DNA from: Nocardioides sp. YR527
GTDB lineage: Bacteria; Actinomycetota; Actinomycetes; Propionibacteriales; Nocardioidaceae
Length of the DNA stretch: 64,000 nucleotides
NCBI RefSeq assembly: GCF_900101045.1
Contig: NZ_FNFN01000005.1
Span: 124,001-188,000, forward strand
Direction of reading: 5' to 3'
Positions 8,523-16,282 of the stretch are shown here, one piece after another (the first letter of the stretch is position 1; each line of letters opens with the position of its first letter). The notes under the pieces were generated by a model. The model was not told where the DNA came from. It did not search any database and worked only from the letters and a program-made list of their open reading frames with translations. The position numbers and the translations under genes are program-made.

Positions 8523-9284
8523 TCAGTAGGAGGTGAGGCCGCCGTCGACGCTGAGCGTCGTGCCGGTGACGTACGTCGAGGCCGGGCTGACCAGGAAGAG
8601 CATCGCGGTGTCGAGCTCGTGCTGCTCCCCGAACCGTCCGAGCATGCTCTGCTCGGCGACCATCTCGCGGAGCAGCTCTCCCTCGCCGGCGGTCATCTCG
8701 GAGTCGAAGTAGCCGGGGCACAATGCGTTGACCCTGATCCCGCGCCGAGAGGACCACTCACCCGCGAGATCGCGGGTCAGGCCGATGACGCCCGCCTTGC
8801 TGGCGGCGTAAGCGGCCTGAGGGAAGCGCGGCGCGACCTGCCCGAGCACGCTGGCCACGTTGACGATGGAGCCACCGTTCTCCATCCGGGCGGCGCACGC
8901 CTGGGCCATCCAGAAGGTGCCGTTGAGGTTGACGTCGATCAGCTGGCGGAAGCCCTCGGGTGTCTCCTTGAGCGCGGTGACGGCTGAGCCGAGACCGGCG
9001 TTGTTGACCAGGCCGTCGATGCCGCCGAACGCCGAGAGCGCGACGTCGGCGACGCGGGCGCAGTCGTCGGGGTCGGCGACGTCGGCGACCGCGATCGCCG
9101 GCTCCTGGCCGATCTCCCGCACCTCTTCTGCGAGGGCTTCGAGCCGGTCCTTCCGTCGGGCCGCGATCACCACGTTCGCCCCTGCGTGGGCGAGGGCGCG
9201 GGCGAAGCCTGCTCCCAGGCCGCTGCTGGCACCGGTCACCACCACGGTGCGGCCGTCCATGCGGAAAAGGTCGAGCGGGTTCAT
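8523..9284 (-). CDS. Short-chain dehydrogenase/reductase
   Basis: 253 residues from ATG 9284, preceded by GGAGG at five bases. A GTG six bases further out overlaps the ribosome site and is less likely. It is a classical SDR. The Rossmann glycine motif TGASSGLGAGFA lies near residues 19-30, NNAGLGS near 90, the catalytic YAASK near 155, and the C-terminal TGTTLSVDGGLTSY is present. Classical SDRs with this ending often act as 3-oxoacyl/3-hydroxyacyl or hydroxysteroid-type dehydrogenases. The promoter region carries operator A2 and is shared with the divergent ferredoxin-domain reductase. It probably oxidises a hydroxyl group of a pathway intermediate. Substrate unknown. Confidence 0.9.
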   Translation of the reverse strand: MNPLDLFRMDGRTVVVTGASSGLGAGFARALAHAGANVVIAARRKDRLEALAEEVREIGQEPAIAVADVADPDDCARVADVALSAFGGIDGLVNNAGLGSAVTALKETPEGFRQLIDVNLNGTFWMAQACAARMENGGSIVNVASVLGQVAPRFPQAAYAASKAGVIGLTRDLAGEWSSRRGIRVNALCPGYFDSEMTAGEGELLREMVAEQSMLGRFGEQHELDTAMLFLVSPASTYVTGTTLSVDGGLTSY

Positions 9285-9320
9285 TGCCACCTCCGGGCGT
9301 CAAGTATGTATGGTGCTTCC

Positions 9321-9343
9321 CAAACCTAACATCATTAGATAAA
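9321..9343. promoter_or_regulatory. Operator A2
   Basis: CAAACCT, nine bases, AGATAAA. The left arm matches the family A consensus in six of seven positions and the right arm is weaker. The spacer keeps the conserved first A and seventh A. It lies between the divergent SDR and reductase genes. Confidence 0.6.
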
Positions 9344-9370
9344 GTGCTGCCAGGGAAGAGGTGAGGCGTG

Positions 9371-10312
9371 ATGACCGAGGAAGCCAGAAGGGTCCGGGTG
9401 GCCGAGAGGCGGGACCTGGCCGACGGCGTCGTCGGCCTCGTGCTGGAGCCGCTCGCCGGGGAGCTCCCGGCATGGGAGCCGGGGTCGCACGTCGATGTCC
9501 TACCTGACGGTGGCGAGGTCCGGCAGTACAGCCTGTGCGGCCCGATCGGCGCCCGCGATCGTTATCGCGTCGCGGTGCTACGGGTCGAGGACGGCCGCGG
9601 CGGTTCGGTGCGCATCCACGACAAGCTCGCCGAGGGAGACGAGCTCGATCTCCGCGGCCCGCGCAACCACTTCCGCCTCGAGCCGGCCGACCGCCACCTC
9701 TTCATCGCGGGCGGCATCGGCATCACCCCGATCCTGCCGATGATGGCGGCCGCGACGGCCGCCGGCTCCGACTGGGGCTTGGTCTACGGCGGCCGCTCGC
9801 GCGGGTCGATGGCGTTCCTCGACGACCTCGAGGCGTACGGGGACCGGGTCGATCTGTGGCCCCAGGACGAACGCGGGCTGCTGGACCTGCCGGCGGTCCT
9901 CGGTGAGCCGGTGGAGGGCCGGCGCGTCTACAGCTGCGGTCCGGAGCCGCTGCTGGCCGCGGTCGAGCAGGAGATGCGTACGCGGCCGGGAGAGACCCTG
10001 CACATCGAGCGCTTCGCGCCGAAGGAGCCGGTCGAGACCGGTGGGGCCGCGTTCGAGGTCGAGGTCTCCTCGACCGGCGCGCGGGTCGCGGTCGCCGAGG
10101 ACGAGAGCATCATCGACGCTCTGGCCGGTATCGGGATCGAGGTCGACTTCTCCTGTCGCGAGGGCACCTGCGGGACCTGCGAGACCGGGGTCCTCGGCGG
10201 CGTACCCGACCATCGCGACTCCGTGCTCAGCGACGACGAGCGGGCTGCGAACGACTGCATGATGATCTGCGTCGGCCGCTGCCGTACGGGCCCGCTCATT
10301 CTTGACCTCTGA
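9371..10312 (+). CDS. Phthalate-dioxygenase-reductase-type FMN/NAD/2Fe-2S oxidoreductase
   Basis: About 313 residues from ATG 9371 (a GTG directly before it is the alternative). Domain order is flavin-binding beta barrel (about 5-105, with RQYSLCGP), NAD-binding domain (IAGGIGITPILPMM near 115-128, YSCGPEPLL near 190), and a C-terminal plant-type [2Fe-2S] domain. The last carries CREGTCGTC and a final cysteine near the C-terminus, the standard four-cysteine set. Such reductases pass electrons from NAD(P)H to Rieske oxygenases. A likely partner is the Rieske oxygenase at 14.1 kb, under the same operator family. It diverges from the SDR across operator A2. A homologue is present at 51.7 kb. Confidence 0.92.
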   Translation: MTEEARRVRVAERRDLADGVVGLVLEPLAGELPAWEPGSHVDVLPDGGEVRQYSLCGPIGARDRYRVAVLRVEDGRGGSVRIHDKLAEGDELDLRGPRNHFRLEPADRHLFIAGGIGITPILPMMAAATAAGSDWGLVYGGRSRGSMAFLDDLEAYGDRVDLWPQDERGLLDLPAVLGEPVEGRRVYSCGPEPLLAAVEQEMRTRPGETLHIERFAPKEPVETGGAAFEVEVSSTGARVAVAEDESIIDALAGIGIEVDFSCREGTCGTCETGVLGGVPDHRDSVLSDDERAANDCMMICVGRCRTGPLILDL

Positions 10313-10327
10313 ATCGCTCTCGGGGCA

Positions 10328-10357
10328 TTGACAGTGACGCACGTCACGGGTTACAAA
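10328..10357 (+). promoter_or_regulatory. Promoter of the acyl-CoA synthetase operon with internal palindrome
   Basis: A consensus -35 TTGACA (10328-10333) and a -10-like TTACAA/TACAAA (10351-10357) are 17-18 bases apart. Between them lies the perfect palindrome GTGAC-N4-GTCAC (10334-10347). Operator A3 begins four bases after the -10, where it would block initiation. The palindrome is a candidate second regulator site. Confidence 0.6.
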
Positions 10358-10360
10358 TCT

Positions 10361-10383
10361 GTTATCTACAGCCAATAGGTTTA
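10361..10383. promoter_or_regulatory. Operator A3
   Basis: GTTATCT, nine bases, AGGTTTA. The right arm is a perfect family A match. It overlaps the expected transcription start of the acyl-CoA synthetase gene, 15 bases before its ATG. Confidence 0.7.
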
Positions 10384-10397
10384 TTGAAGGAGATGCC

Positions 10398-11915
10398 ATG
10401 AGCGCCACCATCGGTTCTGCACTTGCGTGGTGGGCGCGGACACAGCCGCACGCACCAGCCTTCGTCTTCGAGGACGAGACGCTCGACTACGCGACCGTCG
10501 AGCACTGGTCGAGCCGGTTCGCGCTCCGCCTCCAGGCCGAGGGTGTCCGGCCGGGGGACCGGGTGGGCCTGATGGCCCCCAACGACGTCCCGTGGCCGAT
10601 CGCGGCCTTCGGGATCCTGAAGGCCGGCGCCGTCCTGGTGCCGCTCAACAGCCGGTTCACCGCCGCCGAGCTGCGCAAGGTGCTCGATGACGCCGGCGCG
10701 ACAGCCGTGGTGACCGACGACTCGCTCGTCGCCACCGCCACCGAGGCCGGTGCGAGCGGGTCCCCGGTCACCGTCGTCCCCTTCGCCGACCTGACCGCGC
10801 TGCGCGAGGGCGACCCCGAGACCTTCCGCATCGACCGCGGCGAGGAGGACCCGATCTCGGTCATCTTCACCAGCGGCTCCACCGGGCGCTCCAAGGGCGT
10901 CGTCCTGACCAACCGCACGCTCCTCAACATCGTCTTCGAGGCCAGCCTGGTCGAGCAGGGCTTCCACCGCGGCTCGACCGCGCTCCTGGTGCTGCCGCTG
11001 GCGTTCACGCCGGGCCTGGTGTGGGGCATGCTGATGTCGACAGTGCTCGGCGGAAAGCTCGTGATCGAGAAGCAGCTGGTGCCCTCGCGGGCGGTCCAGC
11101 TCATCGAGGAGCACAGCGTCGAGGCCATCTTCGGCGTACCGCTGATCTACCAGGCGATCGCCGGAGCCCCGGAGTTCGCCGATGCCGACCTGTCCTCCCT
11201 CTCGACCGCCGTCGTCGGCGGTGCGGCCGTGCCGGGCGCCCTCCTGGAGGCGTGGGCGAAGAAGGACGTCGCGCTGCGCCAGATCTACGGCATGACCGAG
11301 GCCGGTGGCATCGCCACCTCGACCCCGGTCAGCGAGTTCCGCGACCACCCCGACAGCTGCGGCGCCGGCCACATCTTCACCGAGGTCGCCGTGATGACCG
11401 CTGCCGGCGAGCTCGCCGCTCCCGGCGAGACCGGCGAGCTGGTGATCAAGGGGCCGGGCGTCACCCCCGGCTACTGGGAGTCGCCGGACATCAACGCGCA
11501 GGTCTTCCGGGACGGCTGGCTGCACTCCGGCGACCTCGGGGTCTGCGACGAGGACGGCCGGATCAGGTTCGTCGACCGGCTCAAGGACCTGATCATCACC
11601 GGCGGCATCAACGTCTCGCCGGTCGAGCTCGAGCAGGTCCTGGCCGCGATCCCAGGGGTCGGAGAGGTCGCCGTGATCGCGGCCACCGACCCGAAGTTCG
11701 GCGAGACGCCGGCGGCGATCATCCAGGCGTCCGGCGACCTCACCGAGGAGGACGTGATCCGGGAGGCCTCGAAGGTGCTGGCCGACTTCAAGGTGCCCCG
11801 CTACGTCGTGCTCCGTGACGAGCCGCTGCCGCGGCTGCCCAGCGGAAAGATCTCCAAGACCGACATCCGCACCGAGTACGCCGACCTGGTCGAGCACTAC
11901 CAGAAGGTCCGCTGA
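10398..11915 (+). CDS. Acyl-CoA synthetase (AMP-forming, ANL superfamily)
   Basis: 505 residues, usual length for the family, with GAAGGAG upstream of ATG 10398. Motifs include the phosphate loop TSGSTGRSKGV (from about residue 157), YGMTEAGG, the hinge region DRLKDLIITGGINVSP, and the C-terminal catalytic lysine in LPSGKISKTD. The enzyme adenylates a carboxylic acid and transfers it to CoA, starting degradation. Its position behind operator A3, before a crotonase and a ferredoxin reductase, fits the entry step of a CoA-linked pathway. The acid cannot be specified. The family includes fatty, aromatic and steroid-side-chain acid ligases. Confidence 0.93.
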   Translation: MSATIGSALAWWARTQPHAPAFVFEDETLDYATVEHWSSRFALRLQAEGVRPGDRVGLMAPNDVPWPIAAFGILKAGAVLVPLNSRFTAAELRKVLDDAGATAVVTDDSLVATATEAGASGSPVTVVPFADLTALREGDPETFRIDRGEEDPISVIFTSGSTGRSKGVVLTNRTLLNIVFEASLVEQGFHRGSTALLVLPLAFTPGLVWGMLMSTVLGGKLVIEKQLVPSRAVQLIEEHSVEAIFGVPLIYQAIAGAPEFADADLSSLSTAVVGGAAVPGALLEAWAKKDVALRQIYGMTEAGGIATSTPVSEFRDHPDSCGAGHIFTEVAVMTAAGELAAPGETGELVIKGPGVTPGYWESPDINAQVFRDGWLHSGDLGVCDEDGRIRFVDRLKDLIITGGINVSPVELEQVLAAIPGVGEVAVIAATDPKFGETPAAIIQASGDLTEEDVIREASKVLADFKVPRYVVLRDEPLPRLPSGKISKTDIRTEYADLVEHYQKVR

Positions 11916-11966
11916 CCCGCCCCGCATGACGATGCCCGACGACGTACGACGAGAAGGAAGCCATCC

Positions 11967-12773
11967 ATGAGCACTGCCCAGGTCGAAGCCGACAACCAGA
12001 TCGTCACCCTCGAGCGCAGAGGCCACGTGGCAGTGGCGACCATCCGGCGCGCGGAGGCGATGAACGCGGTCAACTCGGCGGTCTCGGTCGGCCTCGGCAC
12101 GGCTCTGGCCGAGGCCGATGCGGACGAGGACGTACGCGTGCTCGTGGTCACCGGAACCGGGCGGGCCTTCTGCGCCGGCGCGGACCTCAAGGCGCTCTCG
12201 CGGGGCGAGCGGGTCGACGACCCCGACCACCCGGAGTGGGGTTTCGCCGGCTACGTACGTCACTACGTCTCGATCCCGACGATCGCGGCGGTCAACGGGT
12301 TCGCGTTGGGCGGGGGCACCGAGATCGTGCTCGCCTCCGACCTCGCCGTGATCGACGAGGGGGCCAAGCTCGGCCTGCCGGAGGTCAAGCGTGGCCTGAT
12401 GGCCGCGGCCGGCGGCGTGATCCGTACGCAGCGGCAGGTGCCGCTCAAGCACGCCCTCGAGATCGCGCTCACCGGCGACCCGGTGAGCGCGGAGCGGGCC
12501 GTCGAGCTCGGCCTGGCCAACCGGGTCGCGCCCGCCGGCACCGCCCTCGAGGTCGCCCTGGAGCTCGCCGACCGCATCGCGGCGAACGCGCCGCTGTCGG
12601 TGGCAGCGACCAAGGAGGCCGTGCACCGCACGCTGGCGGCAGGCTCCGACTGGGACCAGGAGCCCTGGGACATCAACGACCGGGAGATGGCCAAGATCAT
12701 GCGCTCGGAGGACTTCAGAGAAGGCACCAAGGCGTTCGCGGAGAGACGCGATCCCGAGTGGAAGGGTCGCTGA
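11967..12773 (+). CDS. Enoyl-CoA hydratase/isomerase (crotonase)
   Basis: 268 residues with the crotonase motifs GTGRAFCAGADLKAL (about 62-76), NGFALGGGTEIVLASDLAV (about 111-129) and LPEVKRGLMAAAGG, which carries the conserved glutamate. It lies 51 bases after the acyl-CoA synthetase and one base before the flavoprotein gene, so it belongs to the same transcript. It is likely a hydratase for 2-enoyl-CoA intermediates of this pathway. It is clearly distinct in sequence from the crotonase at 7.6 kb, so two different hydration or isomerisation steps are implied. Confidence 0.92.
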   Translation: MSTAQVEADNQIVTLERRGHVAVATIRRAEAMNAVNSAVSVGLGTALAEADADEDVRVLVVTGTGRAFCAGADLKALSRGERVDDPDHPEWGFAGYVRHYVSIPTIAAVNGFALGGGTEIVLASDLAVIDEGAKLGLPEVKRGLMAAAGGVIRTQRQVPLKHALEIALTGDPVSAERAVELGLANRVAPAGTALEVALELADRIAANAPLSVAATKEAVHRTLAAGSDWDQEPWDINDREMAKIMRSEDFREGTKAFAERRDPEWKGR

Positions 12774-12774
12774 C

Positions 12775-13995
12775 ATGGCCGACCTCGAGCTGGTCGACGG
12801 GATCCGCCGGCTCGTCATCGTGGGCGCGTCCCTGGGGGCCGCCCGCGTCGTGGAGGAGGCCCGCCGGATCGGCTTCGACGGCGAGATCACCGTGATCGGC
12901 GAGGAGCCGCACGGACCTTATGACCGCCCGCCGCTCACCAAGGAGTTCCTCGCAGGGGAGGAGGAACCGGGGCCGTTCTGGCACCTGCCCGACCCCGAGT
13001 CGCAGGGGGTCACGCTCCACACCGGCACGAAGGCGCTCTCGCTGGACTCCCGCAACCGGCGGGTGCGCACCGACAAGTGGGACATCGACTACGACGCGCT
13101 GGTGATCGCCGTCGGCGCACAGCCGCGACCGCTCGACGTCGAGGGTGCCCAGCTCGACGGGGTCACCACGCTGCGTACGCTCGATCAGGCCCGCGCCATC
13201 CGCGAGGCCCTCGAGCCCGGCGCCCGTGTGGTCGTGGTCGGGGCCGGGTTCATCGGCGGCGAGGTCGCCTCCAGTGCCCGGGCTCGTGGTGCCGAGGTGA
13301 CGCTGGTCGAGGCCCGGGAGCTTCCGCTGGTGGACGCGGTGGGCTCGTTGGTCGCCGAGCGGCTCGCCTACCTGCACCGGCAGTACGACGTCGACCTCCT
13401 CACGCACACCAAGGTGCGCCAGATCCGCGGCCACGGCCGGGCGGAGAAGGTGTCCCTCAGCGACGGCACCACGGTGCCGGCCGACCTGGTGATCGTCGGC
13501 ATCGGCGTCGAGCCAGCCACCGGATGGCTGCGCGGCTCCGGGGTCGCGATCAGCGACGGCGTGGCCTGCTCTCCGTACCTGGAGAGCACGGTTCCCGGCG
13601 TCTACGCCGTCGGCGACGTCGCCCGCTGGGTCAACCCGTGGAACGGGCGCTCGACCCGGATGGAGCACTGGACCTCGACCGGCGAGCAGGCCGAGTTCGT
13701 GGTCCGCAACGCGCTCACCACCGACCGCCGCCCGTGCAGCATCACCCCCTACTTCTGGTCGGAGTGGTACGGCCACAAGCTCCAGCTCCTCGGCGAGCCC
13801 GCCGACCAGGTCGAGCTCATCGGCAACGGCGGCGCCACCGACCCGTTCCTCGCCCAGTACCGCTACGACGGCCAGCTGGTCGGCGCCTTCGGGTTCGACC
13901 GCACCGGGCCGCTCATGAAGCTGCGAACGGCCGTCGCCGAACGGCTCTCGTGGCAGTCGATGCTGCGCCGGCCCGAGGGCACCGCACGGACCTGA
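12775..13995 (+). CDS. FAD-dependent ferredoxin reductase (rubredoxin/putidaredoxin-reductase type)
   Basis: 406 residues. An N-terminal FAD-binding Rossmann motif (VIVGASLGAARVVEEAR) is followed by PYDRPPLTKEFLAGEE, typical of P450-system ferredoxin reductases. The NAD-binding motif VVVGAGFIGGEVASSARARGAE (about 155-176) and a VYAVGDVARW FAD motif (about 278) are present. A C-terminal dimerisation domain resembles the usual Reductase_C. It supplies electrons to small ferredoxins, plausibly the [3Fe-4S]-type ferredoxin and P450 at 17.8-19.2 kb. The start ATG lies one base after the crotonase stop, showing tight operon packing. Confidence 0.92.
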   Translation: MADLELVDGIRRLVIVGASLGAARVVEEARRIGFDGEITVIGEEPHGPYDRPPLTKEFLAGEEEPGPFWHLPDPESQGVTLHTGTKALSLDSRNRRVRTDKWDIDYDALVIAVGAQPRPLDVEGAQLDGVTTLRTLDQARAIREALEPGARVVVVGAGFIGGEVASSARARGAEVTLVEARELPLVDAVGSLVAERLAYLHRQYDVDLLTHTKVRQIRGHGRAEKVSLSDGTTVPADLVIVGIGVEPATGWLRGSGVAISDGVACSPYLESTVPGVYAVGDVARWVNPWNGRSTRMEHWTSTGEQAEFVVRNALTTDRRPCSITPYFWSEWYGHKLQLLGEPADQVELIGNGGATDPFLAQYRYDGQLVGAFGFDRTGPLMKLRTAVAERLSWQSMLRRPEGTART

Positions 13996-14038
13996 CCCGC
14001 TGCGCCGGACCGGCCGGCGGCGTACACTCATCACTCGA

Positions 14039-14061
14039 AATACCTAAAAACATTAGTTAAG
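14039..14061. promoter_or_regulatory. Operator A4
   Basis: AATACCT, nine bases, AGTTAAG, directly upstream of the GAGGAGG ribosome site of the Rieske oxygenase. It keeps the invariant CT, spacer A and right-arm G of family A. Confidence 0.6.
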
Positions 14062-14071
14062 AGGAGGCGTC

Positions 14072-15280
14072 ATGACGGACGACGTCAGCATCGACCGCGA
14101 GGCGCGGATCAGACGGGCGCTGGACCACCTACGCAACGACACCACCGACCAGTTCGAGAAGGTCGAGCCGTTCGAGGCGCACGAGTTCACCGACCCCGAC
14201 CTGGCTGCGCGGGAGCGCGACCTGATCTTCGGCCGGGTGCCGACGATCGTCGCCCACGGGTCCGAGATCCCGAAGACGTACGACTTCAAGACCGTGCGGC
14301 TGCCGCGCAACAACATCATCATCACCCGGCAGCGCGACGGGGGAGTCAAGGCCCTGGTCAACCTCTGTCGCCACCGTGGCGGCCTCCTGGAGGGTGACCC
14401 GTGCGGCAAGCGCAGGCTCTTCTCATGCCCCTATCACCGCTGGTCCTACGACATCGACGGCACGCTGCGCACCATCACGCGGGACACGACCGTCGGTGAC
14501 CTCGACCAGGCCGAGTACGGCCTCGTCGAGCTCCCGGCCGAGGAGCGCCACGGCTTCGTCTGGGTCGTCGACAACGCCGATGCGGAGATCGACGTCGCCT
14601 CCTGGCTGGGTCCGGAGATGGACGGGATCCTGGCCGGCTACGACCTCGGCGGCCTCGGCTGCATCCGGGCCGAGGGCTTCGAGGAGCCGGTGAACTGGAA
14701 GGTGATGCAGGACGCCTTCCTCGACGGCTACCACATCCAGTACGCCCACCCGAACTCCGCCGCGAAGTACATCCACACCAACGTGATGGTCTTCGAGGAC
14801 TTCGATCGGCACTGCCGTTTCATCGCCCCCCGCAAGAGCATCGACCGCTGGCTGGAGGAGGAGCCCGGCGACCGCAGCCTCGTGGAGGACGTCACCGAGA
14901 CCCACTTCCTCGGACCGAACAGCACCCTGCTCAAGCAGCCCGACCACTTCCAGCTGCTCACCTTCCGCCCGCACCCGACCTCGCCGACGCACTCGGTCAT
15001 GGAGATGCGCCTGATCGTGCCGTCCGCGGACGAGGCCGGCATCACCCAGGAGCGCTGGGAGTACCTGTGGGAGAAGAACTGGCAGATCCTCCTCGCGGTG
15101 CTCCATGCCGAGGACTTCCCGGTGCTGCGCGACTCCCAGAGCGCCATGGGCAGCGCTGACGCGGGCTCGATGGTGCTCGGTCGCAACGAGGTCGCCAATC
15201 AGGTGTTCCGGCGCCTGCTCAAGCGCCTCCTGGCCGAGACCTCCGAGACGGATGAGACGGACGAGACGGGCGAGGCATGA
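14072..15280 (+). CDS. Rieske non-haem iron oxygenase, alpha subunit
   Basis: 402 residues. The Rieske domain has all ligands: Cys99-x-His101 and Cys119-x2-His122 (CRHRGG and CPYHRW). The catalytic domain carries the mononuclear iron motif D-x2-H-x4-H in LDGYHIQYAHP (about 215-225). These enzymes hydroxylate aromatic or alicyclic compounds with O2 and reducing equivalents. The length and lack of a beta-subunit gene suggest an alpha-only oligomer. A phthalate-dioxygenase-type reductase lies at 9.4 kb under the same operator family. The gene overlaps the following acetyltransferase-like gene by four bases and ends with an unusual Glu/Thr-rich repeat (ETSETDETDETGEA). Confidence 0.93.
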   Translation: MTDDVSIDREARIRRALDHLRNDTTDQFEKVEPFEAHEFTDPDLAARERDLIFGRVPTIVAHGSEIPKTYDFKTVRLPRNNIIITRQRDGGVKALVNLCRHRGGLLEGDPCGKRRLFSCPYHRWSYDIDGTLRTITRDTTVGDLDQAEYGLVELPAEERHGFVWVVDNADAEIDVASWLGPEMDGILAGYDLGGLGCIRAEGFEEPVNWKVMQDAFLDGYHIQYAHPNSAAKYIHTNVMVFEDFDRHCRFIAPRKSIDRWLEEEPGDRSLVEDVTETHFLGPNSTLLKQPDHFQLLTFRPHPTSPTHSVMEMRLIVPSADEAGITQERWEYLWEKNWQILLAVLHAEDFPVLRDSQSAMGSADAGSMVLGRNEVANQVFRRLLKRLLAETSETDETDETGEA

Positions 15281-16158
15281 TCACCTACACGTGGCGCACG
15301 ACGCTGGCCGACAACGAGGTGAAGGATGTCGAGAGCCTGCTCGAGGAGGCGGTCGAGTACGACGCCGAGGCGGGCTTCTCGACAGCCACCCCGACCACGG
15401 CGGGTCGCGGGGAGGTCCGCCACCTGCTGGTCTCGATCGCGCCGCCCGGCGAGCGCGGCAGCGTCGCGCTCGACCGGCTGCCGGACGTACCCGTCGTGGC
15501 GTACCTGCGGCTCGATGTGCGCGGGGAGGTCGCCGACGTCCAGCTCGTGGTGCGTCCCGAGTTCCGCTCCCACGGTATCGCCACGCTGCTGGCCGAGCTC
15601 CTCGACGAGCAGCCGACCGGCTGGTCCTCCGTCGAGGGCGTACGCCGCCTGCGGGCGTGGGCGCACGGCGCCCATCCCGCCGCGGAGCGGATGGCGCGTC
15701 GGTTCGGCGCCCGCGTCGACCATGCGCTCTTCAAGACCCTGCGCTTCATCGGCGGGTCCCGCCCCTTCGCCGGCGACGATGTGGGCGCTGCCGTCGAGCC
15801 CGCCCCCGACGGGCCGGCGGAGATGGTCGAGGGGCACCTGGCCGGCATCGCACCTGGCGAGCGGGAGGTGCTCGCGCGCGGACGGACCCGCCTGGCCACC
15901 CCTGCCGGAAGCGTCCTCGTCGGCGTCGACGAGAAGGATCCGGCGCGACAGCCGGCGTGTATCGCGCTCGACCCCGCAGGCGTGCCTGCCGGCGACGTCC
16001 GGGCGCTGCTGACGACCGCGCTCCTGCGGGTACAGGCCGACGGCGCCCGGGTCGCCCAGATGTATGTCGACGCCCTCTCCGAGGCCTTCGTGGGTGCCTC
16101 CCGTGGGCTCGGATTCCAGCACGACCAGTCGGACGTGCTCTATCTCAGGCCCCTCTGA
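15277..16158 (+). CDS. GNAT-family acetyltransferase-like protein resembling mycothiol synthase MshD
   Basis: 293 residues that appear to form two GNAT-like halves. The first half contains RPEFRSHGIATLLAELL (acetyl-CoA loop region) and RLRAWAHGAHPAAERMARRFGA. The latter closely resembles the MshD signature WAHGDHPAA. The second half has a weaker match ending in YVDALSEAFVGASRGLGFQ. MshD acetylates desacetylmycothiol, the last step of mycothiol synthesis. This copy is translationally coupled to a Rieske oxygenase, and its second acetyl-CoA loop is not obvious. It may be a specialised paralogue acting on a pathway intermediate or a thiol conjugate rather than the housekeeping MshD. Confidence 0.7.
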   Translation: MITYTWRTTLADNEVKDVESLLEEAVEYDAEAGFSTATPTTAGRGEVRHLLVSIAPPGERGSVALDRLPDVPVVAYLRLDVRGEVADVQLVVRPEFRSHGIATLLAELLDEQPTGWSSVEGVRRLRAWAHGAHPAAERMARRFGARVDHALFKTLRFIGGSRPFAGDDVGAAVEPAPDGPAEMVEGHLAGIAPGEREVLARGRTRLATPAGSVLVGVDEKDPARQPACIALDPAGVPAGDVRALLTTALLRVQADGARVAQMYVDALSEAFVGASRGLGFQHDQSDVLYLRPL

Positions 16159-16201
16159 GAACTGGCCGCCACGCCGTGTGCGGGGTAGGGCATTGACCGC
16201 G

Positions 16202-16224
16202 TAAACCTAATTGTATAAGTTTTG
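16202..16224. promoter_or_regulatory. Operator A5
   Basis: TAAACCT, nine bases, AGTTTTG, with a perfect left arm. A possible -35 TTGACC (16193-16198) precedes it and a TATAAG -10-like hexamer (16214-16219) lies inside it. This fits repression of the aldehyde dehydrogenase/P450 operon. Confidence 0.68.
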
Positions 16225-16282
16225 CGACTGTGAGGGGCGCCACACCGGCCCTCTCGTGCAGCAAGTGAACGAAGGACATGTG

